A stretch of DNA of 64,000 bases from Candidatus Heimdallarchaeota archaeon (GTDB taxonomy: Archaea > Asgardarchaeota > Heimdallarchaeia > Heimdallarchaeales > Heimdallarchaeaceae): the NCBI GenBank assembly GCA_019057815.1, contig JAHLWR010000008.1:1-64000 (forward strand), written 5' to 3'. A program made the position numbers and the translations under genes. Below, in pieces: positions 37,052 to 45,801 of the stretch. The notes beneath the pieces are model-generated. The model was not told the DNA's origin and searched no databases. It saw nothing but the letters and a program-made list of their open reading frames with translations. Numbering within the stretch: the first letter of the stretch is position 1; each line of letters opens with the position of its first letter.

Positions 37052-38299
37052 TCAAAGATAATCTATTGCTGGTAGTAATTCTCCTTTCATCACAGCTAGG
37101 CTAGCTCCACCGCCTGTAGATACAAATGATATGTCTTTTTCAAAATCAAATTTCTCGAAAGCAGCAGCTGAATCTCCCCCACCAACAAATGTAGTAACAT
37201 TTTGTTCTACAAGATATTGTGCTAGTTCCCTTGTCCCTTTCTCAAATTCTCTTATTTCGAATATTCCCATTGGTCCTGTCCATAGAACGCTATTTGATTT
37301 AGATAAAACTTTTTTATATTCTTCAATTGTAGCTGGTCCGATATCTGCTCCAACTTGATTTTTAAGAATGTTTTTTACTGAAACAACTTCAACTGGTACT
37401 ATTCTACGTAAATCTTCAGTCACAACAACATCATTAGGTATGTAAATCTTCGTCCCAACCTCATTAGCTATTTTGATAAATTCTTTAACTGTTTCAACTT
37501 TTTGAGTGTCTTTGACTGACATTCCTACATCATAACCTAAGGCTAACAATGCTGTAAAAGTTAACCCTCCTCCCAATAAAATGTTATCAGCTAAACCTAT
37601 CATATTTCTAATTGCAGGAAGTTTGTCTTCTAGTTTTACACCTCCGATAATTGCAGTTAAGGGTCTTTGAGGTTCAGCAATAGTACTAGCTAGGAATTTA
37701 AGTTCCTTAGCCATAAGAAATCCATAAGCTTTCTCATCAATATAGTTAGCTACACCACAAGTACTGGAATGCTCTCTGTGAGCCGTAGCAAACGCATCAT
37801 TGATAAAAACATCCGCATGCAAAGCTAGTTTTCGAGAAAACTCTTCATCATTTTTATTTTCTTCAGAGTGGAAACGAGTATTTTCTAGTAGCAAAATTTG
37901 TTGTTGATTGAGTTTATTAGATAATGCCTTTACGTTTTTACCAATGCAGTCATCGACTTTGTAAATTCTATAAAGTGGAAGTAGTTCACGTAATCTTTTG
38001 GCTACCTTGTCCATTTTCAGAGAAGGAACAACTTCACCTTTAGGTCGTCCCCAATGAGACATAAGGATAACTTTACAATTCTCATTCAGGAGATAATAAA
38101 TTGTAGGTAAAGTATATCTGATTCTCCGATCATCAGTGATATTTCCATTTTCGTCCATTGGAACATTAAAATCTACTCTGACTAGAACTCTCTTGTTTCT
38201 AACGTTGATGTCTGTAATCTCTTTTTTTTCTTTAAATTTCAGTATATTAGACATATCTCGTTGTTCTTCTTTCAAAGGATTATCTTCTGTAATTAGCAA
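37052..38299 (-). CDS. pgk: Phosphoglycerate kinase
   Basis: 415 residues. All family signatures are present: RVLVRVDFNVPMDENG near 39, SHWGRPKGE near 81, LLENTRFH near 137, GGVKLEDKLPAI near 216, WTGPMGIFE near 340 and FVGGGDSAAAFEKF near 370. The enzyme interconverts 1,3-bisphosphoglycerate plus ADP and 3-phosphoglycerate plus ATP in glycolysis/gluconeogenesis. The start is taken as TTG 38299, because AGGTG (38306-38310) sits 6 bases upstream; ATG 38254 is the alternative and would match usual length better. An inverted repeat overlaps the predicted transcript start. Confidence 0.95.
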   Translation of the reverse strand: MLITEDNPLKEEQRDMSNILKFKEKKEITDINVRNKRVLVRVDFNVPMDENGNITDDRRIRYTLPTIYYLLNENCKVILMSHWGRPKGEVVPSLKMDKVAKRLRELLPLYRIYKVDDCIGKNVKALSNKLNQQQILLLENTRFHSEENKNDEEFSRKLALHADVFINDAFATAHREHSSTCGVANYIDEKAYGFLMAKELKFLASTIAEPQRPLTAIIGGVKLEDKLPAIRNMIGLADNILLGGGLTFTALLALGYDVGMSVKDTQKVETVKEFIKIANEVGTKIYIPNDVVVTEDLRRIVPVEVVSVKNILKNQVGADIGPATIEEYKKVLSKSNSVLWTGPMGIFEIREFEKGTRELAQYLVEQNVTTFVGGGDSAAAFEKFDFEKDISFVSTGGGASLAVMKGELLPAIDYL

Positions 38300-38311
38300 A
38301 GTTTACACCTT

Positions 38312-38333
38312 AAGGATTAAACTGATAATCCTT
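38312..38333. promoter_or_regulatory. Inverted repeat in the pgk promoter
   Basis: AAGGATT (38312-38318) and AATCCTT (38327-38333) are perfect inverted repeats with an 8-base spacer. They lie just downstream of TTTAAA (about 38338-38343, read on the minus strand as TATA box) and upstream of the AGGTG ribosome site, where a repressor would block initiation. It could instead be a leader hairpin. Confidence 0.4.
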
Positions 38334-38490
38334 CACTTTAAATTTTTATTGTTAATAAAGTTAAAATTTTGATGTAATCACTACAGTTAAGTGATAAGGA
38401 GAAGTATTGAATTCCTAGTTGAAATTCTAAAAAAAATACAAACGTGAAGAATACGAAAACAAGAATTCTATTAAAAGAGAAGCATAAACA

Positions 38491-39957
38491 TTATATACAA
38501 CGTTCAACCACGGATGAACCCTTTTCATTGTATTCTTCCTTAGTTATCCATAACTTTCGATCATAAAAGATATCGATAGATGCAATAATTGAACCTCCTA
38601 TCCACCCAGAACTAACACCATCAGTCGATAAACTGACATTAATCTCAATGTTCTGAGGAGCTACCATCCTTATTTCCCTAGTAAATCTCTCAAGAAAACC
38701 CTCATATTTTGAAGCTCCTCCTGTAAGAATGATGTTAGAATAAAGATCCTTTGCTAAATCTCTATCACACTTTTGAATACTTTCCACAACTGCTTCTGCA
38801 AGGTTTCCAGGTGTTTTTGTTACACTTAATGGTTCATTTTTAAATAGTACTTCAACCGCTTGATATCTAGTTTTTTCTAAAGAGATAAAATCATTATCAA
38901 TAAGCCTAAAGGATCGTGCAAGTTTATCCGAATTATGCCATTTTTTGTCCTCTCCATTAGGATCTATTGAAACATAGCATAGTTCTTCCGAAGCAATTCT
39001 AATGTTTTTCTGCATTATATCTTGCTCTTCGACTGATTTTCTCATTTGCATTCCTTGATTTATTACTTCTTTTTTTACTATGTTAACAACATCCTTTGCT
39101 CCCACAGAGCGAAAATTACTTGCATGAGAAATTACAAAACCTCCATAGATTGGAGTTATACGCGTGTTTTGATTACCTAAACCCACAATAACCCCTGTGA
39201 CTGATTCATTCGCATATATGGAGAGTATTTCTTCAAACGAGAAGTATAACTCAGAGATGTTTAATCTATCAAATAAAACTAAAGCTAGTTTTCTTCTAAA
39301 AGCATATAATCTTGGTGATCGATTAACATATTTTACGGGTTTTTCAGCTAATAACAATTCCTTTGCACTAGATGGCAATGAGCTATCATTTACAACTTCT
39401 GTATTACCTTTCAAATATTCAAGACTCACATCATCTAAGAGCTGATTCACAATCAAAACTGGTAAATCTTCAGGTTTAATTTTCAACTCATCAAAAATAT
39501 GTATAAAAAATAGTTCTAGAGTATCTAAATCTATTTCCTCTTCAATATTTTCTGTATCTTGAAAAATATTAACTGTTCGTACAGACTTCTTCTTTGGATC
39601 TTGATAATTAGCTTGTCGAATAAATGTTTTACCAGCTTCATTATAATAAATAGCTGTATCAAAAATGAATCTAGGTTTAGATTCACCAGCTACACCAACT
39701 TTCGTCATGCAGCTGCCAAGATCTATTACTACTGCTCTGGGATTTTTTTCAAATTCAACTAAATTATCAAAGCTTATTAAAACTTCATCTATTTCACGTT
39801 TTTTCATTAGATCCACTTTCCTAAACATTCCAGAACATATATCACAGAAATAACCAACAGGAATCCATTTGCGTTTCTCTGTTCCTTTTCGTATATACAT
39901 ACGATGCATTGATTTTCCACAATGTTTGGGCATTGTTTTTGAAGACATCTGATTCAT
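38491..39957 (-). CDS. Actin-related protein with N-terminal zinc ribbon
   Basis: 488 residues. Residues 11-45 form a zinc-ribbon-like motif (KHCGKSMH ... YFCDIC). The actin fold follows: phosphate-1 loop VIDLGSCMTKVGVAGESKP near 77, phosphate-2 region VIVGLGNQNTRITPIYGG near 255, adenosine motif IILTGGASKYEGFLERF near 408, and the C-terminal SSGWIGGSIIASID, equivalent to SxWIGGSILASL of actin. The second catalytic loop has NQN where actin has DxG, so ATP hydrolysis may be altered. It is too divergent and too long to be a canonical lokiactin; an Arp-like Asgard paralogue is the best description. The ATG at 39957 directly abuts the repeat region. Confidence 0.85.
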   Translation of the reverse strand: MNQMSSKTMPKHCGKSMHRMYIRKGTEKRKWIPVGYFCDICSGMFRKVDLMKKREIDEVLISFDNLVEFEKNPRAVVIDLGSCMTKVGVAGESKPRFIFDTAIYYNEAGKTFIRQANYQDPKKKSVRTVNIFQDTENIEEEIDLDTLELFFIHIFDELKIKPEDLPVLIVNQLLDDVSLEYLKGNTEVVNDSSLPSSAKELLLAEKPVKYVNRSPRLYAFRRKLALVLFDRLNISELYFSFEEILSIYANESVTGVIVGLGNQNTRITPIYGGFVISHASNFRSVGAKDVVNIVKKEVINQGMQMRKSVEEQDIMQKNIRIASEELCYVSIDPNGEDKKWHNSDKLARSFRLIDNDFISLEKTRYQAVEVLFKNEPLSVTKTPGNLAEAVVESIQKCDRDLAKDLYSNIILTGGASKYEGFLERFTREIRMVAPQNIEINVSLSTDGVSSGWIGGSIIASIDIFYDRKLWITKEEYNEKGSSVVERCI

Positions 39958-40086
39958 GGTATATCATTCGTAGATATATATTCTTTGATATGATATATCT
40001 GCTAAAAGAATTAAACTTAGTTATGGAAAAGCCTAGAATTTGGTATATCATTCGCAGATGGTATATCATTAACAGATGGTATCTCG
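39958..40086. promoter_or_regulatory. 18-bp repeats in the divergent actin/CWH43-like promoter
   Basis: GGTATATCATTCGTAGAT (39958-39975), GGTATATCATTCGCAGAT (40042-40059) and GGTATATCATTAACAGAT (40060-40077) are near-identical direct repeats, followed by a fragment GGTATCTCG (40078-40086). An inverted relative (gatatgatatatctgc) is at 39987-40002. Two copies are exactly head-to-tail. The region lies between divergent genes, suggesting cooperative regulator binding. Spacing is too irregular and the copies too few for CRISPR. Confidence 0.65.
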
Positions 40087-40177
40087 AAAAAGCTCAGTCA
40101 TAGTTTAAAATTTCCAGCTTATTACACATCGATATAATACAATTAATTTTTAAACTAGTAACAAAATAAATTTTTTT

Positions 40178-42196
40178 ATGGCTAATTTTAAGAATATTAT
40201 AACGAAAAATTATTCAGAACTCACCCTTTTCAGCATCATTTTTCTGTTTTTTTTGCAAATGCTTTCTGATTTAGCAGAGAGGATTTACAATTTTGCTTTA
40301 CTAGGGTTGGAACCTACAATGCACATTCTCGCTTTGTTATTCTTCTTTTCTCCTCTAATTTTATTATTCTTCAGGCGAACGATATCAAATAAGACTTTAT
40401 TCATAATAGGAGAATTAGCAATTATAACTCGATTACTAGAACCACTTTTCCAAAAAGAGACGATGCTTATTCTATCAGGAGTTTCTGTCAGTTGTTTCCT
40501 AATCTTCTTCCCAGCGTTTTTCACAAGGAACAAGAATAAAGAACAACAAACAGGAATAACTCTTGGATTATCGTTAGCAATAGCAGTAGCATTATCCATT
40601 CTTTTCAGAACTGTGAACTCTACACTAGATATCTCAATGTATGGATGGTTTCAGATAATAGGTTGGGTGCTTGGAATTATTGCTTCAATAATGTTAGTTG
40701 GAATGTTATTGAGAAAAGAGGAACCCAAAGAGAAAAGTACTGATAATCAAGGACAACCAGCAAGTTTCGGTCGAATTCTCGGTTTAACTTTTGGTTTAGT
40801 AAGTGTCTTCATAATCATATGGTTTGCTTTTGTTAGCCCTACAGTAATTTCTAGGTGGACTGAAGGAAACTATATTGCCATAACAATTGGAGTACTAGGG
40901 ATGTTATCTTTATTTATCATAGGGATGACAATTAAACCTGATCTAATGAACCATATTAAATCTTGGATGCTTTGGGTGTGGAATGGTCTTTTCACACTTT
41001 CTCTTACTTTAACAATAATGGTACATCAAATTATTCCCGAATATGGAATAAGATTCCCTGATATTCCTGATGCATATCCTATTGTTGCATTTGCTACAAC
41101 TTGGACTCAACATATTCCTTTAGTCTTGATGATTCTTCTTTCACCGATAATTTACATTGACTTTGTTCTATTATCCCGAGAAATGCTCAAAATAAAACCA
41201 AAGCCATCAAAAATAGGAGGAAGTTTTGCTTTAGGAGCAGGATTGTATATTGTTATAATGATCTTTATGCAATTATTACCTACAGTTTGGGGTTACTTTT
41301 ATGCAATTGGCTATGCTTTCAGAGATTTATACTGGTTAGCCTTTCTAGTCCCTGGAGTATTATTGACCTTACCTATTTTTCTAATCAAAAAGAAGACAAT
41401 CAATTTTGATAAAACCACTCAAAAAATGAAATCGAAATCGATTATTTTTGCAATATTAGGACTCATATTTGTTGGGACAGTTGCTGGAGCGATCATTACA
41501 ACGCCATATCCAACCACACCCTCTGAAGCGAAAACATCCCTGATAATAATGACCTTCAATATTCGTCAAGGTGTCAACGATTCTGGTGATAAAAACTATG
41601 ATGGACAGCTGGAACTAATAAGAAGTGTTAATCCTGATATTCTTGCTCTGCAAGAATGCGATCCGACTAGAATATCAGGTGGAAATTCCGATGTTGTCAG
41701 ATATTTTGCAGATAAACTGAATATGTACTCTTACCGTGGACCAAAATCAGTTGTAAACACTTATGGCACGGCAATTTTATCTAAATATCCCTTGTCGAAT
41801 GTTGCTGCTTTCTTCATGTATAGTGGACACCAACAGATAGGTGCAACACAAGTTCAAATAGAAATTAACTCAACGCTAACATACAATGTCTTCTCGCACC
41901 ACCCAGCTGCACATACTGATGATATACGAACATATCAGATTCAAGAAATGCTGAGCCGAGTAAATGGTCTAGATAATGTAATATTCATGGGAGACTTCAA
42001 TTTTAGACCTTACACAGCACAATATAATTTAACTGTTAATGTTTTAGAGGATTCTTGGGCACAACGATGGGATACAGCTGCAGATGACAGGATAGATCAC
42101 ATATTCCTAAGTTTTGGAATGACAGTTCTTAACGCACAATACATAGAAAGAGGACAGTCTGATCATCCAGCATATTGGATAGAAATTCAAATATAG
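40178..42196 (+). CDS. Multi-pass membrane protein with C-terminal EEP phosphodiesterase domain (CWH43/PGAP2IP-like)
   Basis: 672 residues. Residues 15-440 hold about 11-12 TM helices; residues 455-672 are an endonuclease/exonuclease/phosphatase domain with all catalytic motifs: MTFNIRQG (Asn), LALQECD (Glu), FSHHPAAH, MGDFNFRP (Asp-x-Asn), DDRIDHIF and QSDHPAYW (Ser-Asp-His). This TM-EEP fusion is the layout of the eukaryotic CWH43 C-terminal part / PGAP2IP, involved in lipid remodelling of GPI anchors, and of some bacterial proteins. The catalytic domain would face outward if it follows an even number of helices from a cytoplasmic N-terminus. Substrate is probably a phospholipid or phosphoglycolipid (inference). 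Divergent from the actin-related gene. Confidence 0.8.
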   Translation: MANFKNIITKNYSELTLFSIIFLFFLQMLSDLAERIYNFALLGLEPTMHILALLFFFSPLILLFFRRTISNKTLFIIGELAIITRLLEPLFQKETMLILSGVSVSCFLIFFPAFFTRNKNKEQQTGITLGLSLAIAVALSILFRTVNSTLDISMYGWFQIIGWVLGIIASIMLVGMLLRKEEPKEKSTDNQGQPASFGRILGLTFGLVSVFIIIWFAFVSPTVISRWTEGNYIAITIGVLGMLSLFIIGMTIKPDLMNHIKSWMLWVWNGLFTLSLTLTIMVHQIIPEYGIRFPDIPDAYPIVAFATTWTQHIPLVLMILLSPIIYIDFVLLSREMLKIKPKPSKIGGSFALGAGLYIVIMIFMQLLPTVWGYFYAIGYAFRDLYWLAFLVPGVLLTLPIFLIKKKTINFDKTTQKMKSKSIIFAILGLIFVGTVAGAIITTPYPTTPSEAKTSLIIMTFNIRQGVNDSGDKNYDGQLELIRSVNPDILALQECDPTRISGGNSDVVRYFADKLNMYSYRGPKSVVNTYGTAILSKYPLSNVAAFFMYSGHQQIGATQVQIEINSTLTYNVFSHHPAAHTDDIRTYQIQEMLSRVNGLDNVIFMGDFNFRPYTAQYNLTVNVLEDSWAQRWDTAADDRIDHIFLSFGMTVLNAQYIERGQSDHPAYWIEIQI

Positions 42197-42198
42197 AA

Positions 42199-42228
42199 TT
42201 TTCTTTTCTTTTCTTTTCTTTTCTTTTT
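42199..42228 (+). terminator. (TTTTC)5 tract after the EEP gene
   Basis: Five consecutive TTTTC units and a final TTTTT begin 3 bases after the stop at 42196. T-rich tracts act as archaeal transcription termination signals, so this is a likely 3' end, and also a slippage-prone repeat. Confidence 0.6.
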
Positions 42229-42286
42229 AATCACAATTTGTGCACTAAATATATAAATTCCCTTTGTTTTATCTGCTTGCCTAGAT

Positions 42287-43714
42287 GTGTTACTTATGGA
42301 AAATGAATATATTTACGACCTTCTACACAATGCTGTAAAAGAAGGGGAAAATAAAGGTGCAGATTTTATTGAAGCAAGATTTGATGATTTACAATTAACA
42401 ACTATTGACATGACGAATGATATTCTCAAAAGGTCTTCTTCAATACACAGAAAGGGTATCGGTGTGATGGCTTACTATCAAGGAACTCCTGGATACTCCT
42501 TTACTCCTGAATTGAATACTGAAGCAGTGAAAGAAGCTACTTTTAATGCTGTAGGATTAGCAAAATCTACGGATTCAAGAAATAAAATGAAACTAGGTTT
42601 TGAGAGAACTAAAGGAATTAAAGATAAAGTCAAACCTTTGATTAAAAAACATCCTAAAGATTTTGAATTTAATGATAAATTAGAATTGATAAAAAGAGGA
42701 ATTGCAGCAATAAAGGAAAATGCTGATATATCTAGTACTACAGGTTTATATGGTGAATTATACGGAGAAAAGTTCTTTGTTAACTCTGATGACTCAGAAA
42801 TTTATTGGGTTACAGTAATGGTTGATATGAGAATGATTGCTGTAATTATGAGGGAAGGACAACAAGCCACGTCCGTAGAGGGATTTGGTGCATCGAAAGG
42901 TTTAGAATTCTTCGAAGAGAAAGAAACAACTCCTGAAAAAGTTGGTAGTAACTCAGGAAAGTACTGTAAAGAACAACTAGACGCAGTAGCATCTCCGACA
43001 GGAAAAACCAAAACACTAGTATCTCCACAAATGGGCGGTGTTGTTGTTCATGAATCATTTGGTCACTTAAGTGAAGCAGACTTTGTGATAACAGGACAAT
43101 CACCCATAGCTGATAGATTAGGAGGGGAATTAGGAAGCGAACATGTAACAATAATAGATGAGGGAATCTCCCCTTATGGAGGGTTATATCTCCCATATGA
43201 TGATCAAGGAGTGAAAACTGGAAGAACTGTTCTAGTGGAAAAGGGTATATTGAGAGGATATCTTCATGATAGAGGAACTGCTCAAAAAATGAATGCCGAA
43301 ACAACAGGTAATGCAAGAGCAATTAACTACATGTTTAACCCTATTTGCAGAATGAAGAATACCTACTTTGAGAAAGGAGATTTAACTCATGAAGAGGCTG
43401 TTGAACAGGTAAAGAATGGAGTTTATGCTGTAGATATGTCAGGAGGACAAGTAGAATTAGATGGTAATTTCATGTTTAACTGTAGCAGAGGATATCTCAT
43501 AGAAAATGGAGAAATAACAAAACCAATTAAAAATACTGCACTTTCAGGAAATATTCTAGATTTGCTGAAACATATCCAAGGAGCAACAAAAGAAATTACA
43601 CTGAAAACAGGTTATTTCGGTGGTTGTGGCAAGGGAAGCCAACATCCCTTACCTGTTGGATTTGGTGGTCCGGAAGTTATAATGGATCAAGTTTTAATTG
43701 GAGGTGCCAAATAA
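42287..43714 (+). CDS. tldD: TldD family metalloprotease
   Basis: 475 residues from GTG 42287; ATG 42296 is an equally good start, preceded by the TATA-like AATATATAAA near 42248. The zinc motif H-E-x-x-x-H appears as VVHESFGHLSEAD near 254, followed by the conserved GEL..E and SPYGGLYLPYDDQG regions. TldD pairs with TldE (PmbA) to form a protease that degrades unfolded short peptides and, in bacteria, processes microcins and CcdA. The TAA overlaps the ATG of the next gene (TAATG), so both subunits are translated together. Confidence 0.92.
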   Translation: MLLMENEYIYDLLHNAVKEGENKGADFIEARFDDLQLTTIDMTNDILKRSSSIHRKGIGVMAYYQGTPGYSFTPELNTEAVKEATFNAVGLAKSTDSRNKMKLGFERTKGIKDKVKPLIKKHPKDFEFNDKLELIKRGIAAIKENADISSTTGLYGELYGEKFFVNSDDSEIYWVTVMVDMRMIAVIMREGQQATSVEGFGASKGLEFFEEKETTPEKVGSNSGKYCKEQLDAVASPTGKTKTLVSPQMGGVVVHESFGHLSEADFVITGQSPIADRLGGELGSEHVTIIDEGISPYGGLYLPYDDQGVKTGRTVLVEKGILRGYLHDRGTAQKMNAETTGNARAINYMFNPICRMKNTYFEKGDLTHEEAVEQVKNGVYAVDMSGGQVELDGNFMFNCSRGYLIENGEITKPIKNTALSGNILDLLKHIQGATKEITLKTGYFGGCGKGSQHPLPVGFGGPEVIMDQVLIGGAK

Positions 43715-45084
43715 TGGAATTTGAAGATTTAAAGGCTAAAGTGCTTGAAGTAGCTGATTCAGCCATTAAATATGCAAAAGACTCAGGTGTTCCAAGTGCT
43801 GAAGCGTTCGTTTTTAATCAAAAAATCAATAATGTTTCAGACAATAATGGTAAAATTGATAGCAGACTTGGCATGGTTCAAGGCTTAGGTATTCGTGTTG
43901 CAGTTGGTAAACAAGTAGGTTTTGCAAGTTGTACGGGTTTTGAATTGAAGTCAATTAAACAAGTAATCAATCAAGCTCATAGAGTTGCAAAAGTAAGTCC
44001 TGCAAATCCCATGTTTAATGGTTTTGTTGCAGATACAAAAACTGCTAAAGAAGGCCTTTTAGATCCTGAAATATTGAATCTTAATCCTGAAGAGCTAACA
44101 AACTACCTAGATACGATTAATCAAGAAATCAATAGAGATGATCAAAGAATCATTTCAACTTCCATAGGTGTAAGAATCAGTTGGGGAGGTTACGCAGTTG
44201 GAACAACAGAAGGATGTTTATCATCTTCGCTTACGACAGCGTTCGTTGCTTTCTGCAGTAGTGTAGTTGCTGAAGCAGGAGATCGAAAAACAGGTGATGA
44301 TTTTGTCTTTGGAAGAAAAATTAAAGATTTGGATGGAATTGGTGCAAATGCTGTTAAAAAAGCAATAGACGGATTAGGAGCAAAGAAATTTGAAGGATCT
44401 GAAATTCTTCCTTCTATCTGGGAAACTCGTCCTGTATCAAGTTTCCTAGATGTAGCTTTAGGTTTTCTGTTTTCCGGTTCAAGTTATGTAGAGAAAAGCA
44501 ATCCTTGGGGAGAAAAATTAAACCAACAAGTAGCTATTGAGGATTTTAATGCTATTGATGATGGTCAGAATCCAGAATATGTTCGAACTGCATCAATCGA
44601 TGCAGAAGGAACTCCTAAAGGAAAAACTGTCACAATTAAGAAAGGTATTCTAAAATCATTTCTATTCGACAGAATGTATGGTAATGCTGCAGATAAAGCT
44701 ACTACAGGAAATGCTAACAGAGGATTAGGTGGACCAGCTTTTGAGAGTGTCCCAGTTATTGTACCCAATTCTATTATTATCAAGAATATTGGTAAAAACG
44801 TAGATGAGCAAATAGCTGAAATAGATAAAGGGATTTTAATAAGAAGTGAACCTATAGGTCTATTTACAGCAAATCTAGCAACAGGTGATTTTAGCGTGAC
44901 TTGTAACCATGGTTTTCTAATTGAAAGAGGTGAAATAGTCTATCCCTTGAAATCATTTGGTTTAGCAGGAAACTATTTCAAAACATTCAATGACATTCAA
45001 CAGATAGGTTCTGACAGAGAAATGACAGGTGGTACATTTCAATCACCATCTATGACTTTTAAGAATCATACAATTTCAGGATGA
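43714..45084 (+). CDS. tldE: TldE/PmbA family protease subunit
   Basis: 456 residues from ATG 43714, which shares one base with the tldD stop codon. Homologous in fold to TldD but without the HExxxH motif, as expected for the non-catalytic partner. Visible family regions are NVSDNNGKIDSRLGMVQGLG near 37, GIRVAVGKQVGFA near 56, the late FDRMYGNAADKATTGNANRG near 322 and CNHGFLIERGEI. Forms the heterodimer with the upstream product. A T-rich stretch follows the stop. Confidence 0.9.
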   Translation: MEFEDLKAKVLEVADSAIKYAKDSGVPSAEAFVFNQKINNVSDNNGKIDSRLGMVQGLGIRVAVGKQVGFASCTGFELKSIKQVINQAHRVAKVSPANPMFNGFVADTKTAKEGLLDPEILNLNPEELTNYLDTINQEINRDDQRIISTSIGVRISWGGYAVGTTEGCLSSSLTTAFVAFCSSVVAEAGDRKTGDDFVFGRKIKDLDGIGANAVKKAIDGLGAKKFEGSEILPSIWETRPVSSFLDVALGFLFSGSSYVEKSNPWGEKLNQQVAIEDFNAIDDGQNPEYVRTASIDAEGTPKGKTVTIKKGILKSFLFDRMYGNAADKATTGNANRGLGGPAFESVPVIVPNSIIIKNIGKNVDEQIAEIDKGILIRSEPIGLFTANLATGDFSVTCNHGFLIERGEIVYPLKSFGLAGNYFKTFNDIQQIGSDREMTGGTFQSPSMTFKNHTISG

Positions 45085-45369
45085 AACTCTTTTCTTCCTT
45101 TTTTTATTCTCCTCTTTAATTAACGCCATTTTAGAGAGATCATAGGTATGAATAATCATCCAAATCCATAATCGAATACTTATTGTTATTAGTCATTGTA
45201 TATTCTTATCTGTTTCTACTTATTTTTATTTATGAATAATTCTACTTATAGATTTCTCTAGCTAATTTCACCCCAAGAATTATATGTGATGAAATTTTAA
45301 ATCGTGAATAACTATTCATTGAGCGTAAATGGTTATTAGTGAAAAATTCAGATTCAGATTGTGCTATAA
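45085..45369. other. 285-base intergenic region before the complex-I-like genes
   Basis: T-rich 3' end of the tldDE operon (ctcttttcttcctttttttatt, 45087-45108), then AT-rich sequence with GTGCTATAAATG just at the start of the next gene. No gene, repeat or RNA seen. Confidence 0.4.
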
Positions 45370-45801
45370 ATGATTACAAAGAAAAAAGTAATGAGAATTT
45401 TTGTCAAATCTGTTTGGGTTTTTAATTGGTTTAACTCATGTGGATTTACTGAGCTTGTTCCAGTTGTAGGTTCTAGATGGGATATGGAGCGTTTTGGAAT
45501 GATTGCAGTTAATTCACCAAGAAAAGCTGATGCCTTATTCATAGCAGGATATCAAACACCTAAATCAATTAAACGAGCACAACAGATACATGAACAAATG
45601 TCTAGTCCTAAATTTGTTTTTGCTTTAGGATCGTGTACTATGACAGGAGGAATGTATTGGGATTCTTACAATACCATCAAACGTTTGGAAGATTATCTCC
45701 CTGTATTTATGTACATTCCTGGTTGCCCCCCAAGACCTGAGGCTATTTATGATGCGGTCCTTAAAGTATTTGAACATGTAGAGGAACTCCCGGATAAGTG
45801 A
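45370..45801 (+). CDS. NuoB-like / energy-converting hydrogenase small-subunit-like FeS protein
   Basis: 143 residues. The N2-cluster region is FNSCGFTELVPVVGSRWD, then ALGSCTMTGGMYWDSYN and IPGCPPRPEAIYDA. NuoB has a tandem Cys-Cys in the first motif; here the second Cys is Gly, leaving three obvious ligands instead of four. The Glu and the RWDMERFG that follow align well with NuoB, so this is a substitution and not misalignment. First gene of a B-C-D-I module; its TGA overlaps the next start (GTGA). Probable function is electron transfer in a membrane-associated complex; the altered cluster makes its chemistry uncertain. Confidence 0.8.
   Translation: MITKKKVMRIFVKSVWVFNWFNSCGFTELVPVVGSRWDMERFGMIAVNSPRKADALFIAGYQTPKSIKRAQQIHEQMSSPKFVFALGSCTMTGGMYWDSYNTIKRLEDYLPVFMYIPGCPPRPEAIYDAVLKVFEHVEELPDK

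Noticed and set aside
39958-40086. Possible CRISPR array
   Set aside because: Repeats are only 18 bases, spacing is irregular, two copies are directly adjacent with no spacer, and no cas genes are present.
42846-43322. 158-codon minus-strand open frame inside tldD
   Set aside because: Antisense shadow of a strongly conserved metalloprotease gene; Leu/Phe-rich translation typical of such shadows.
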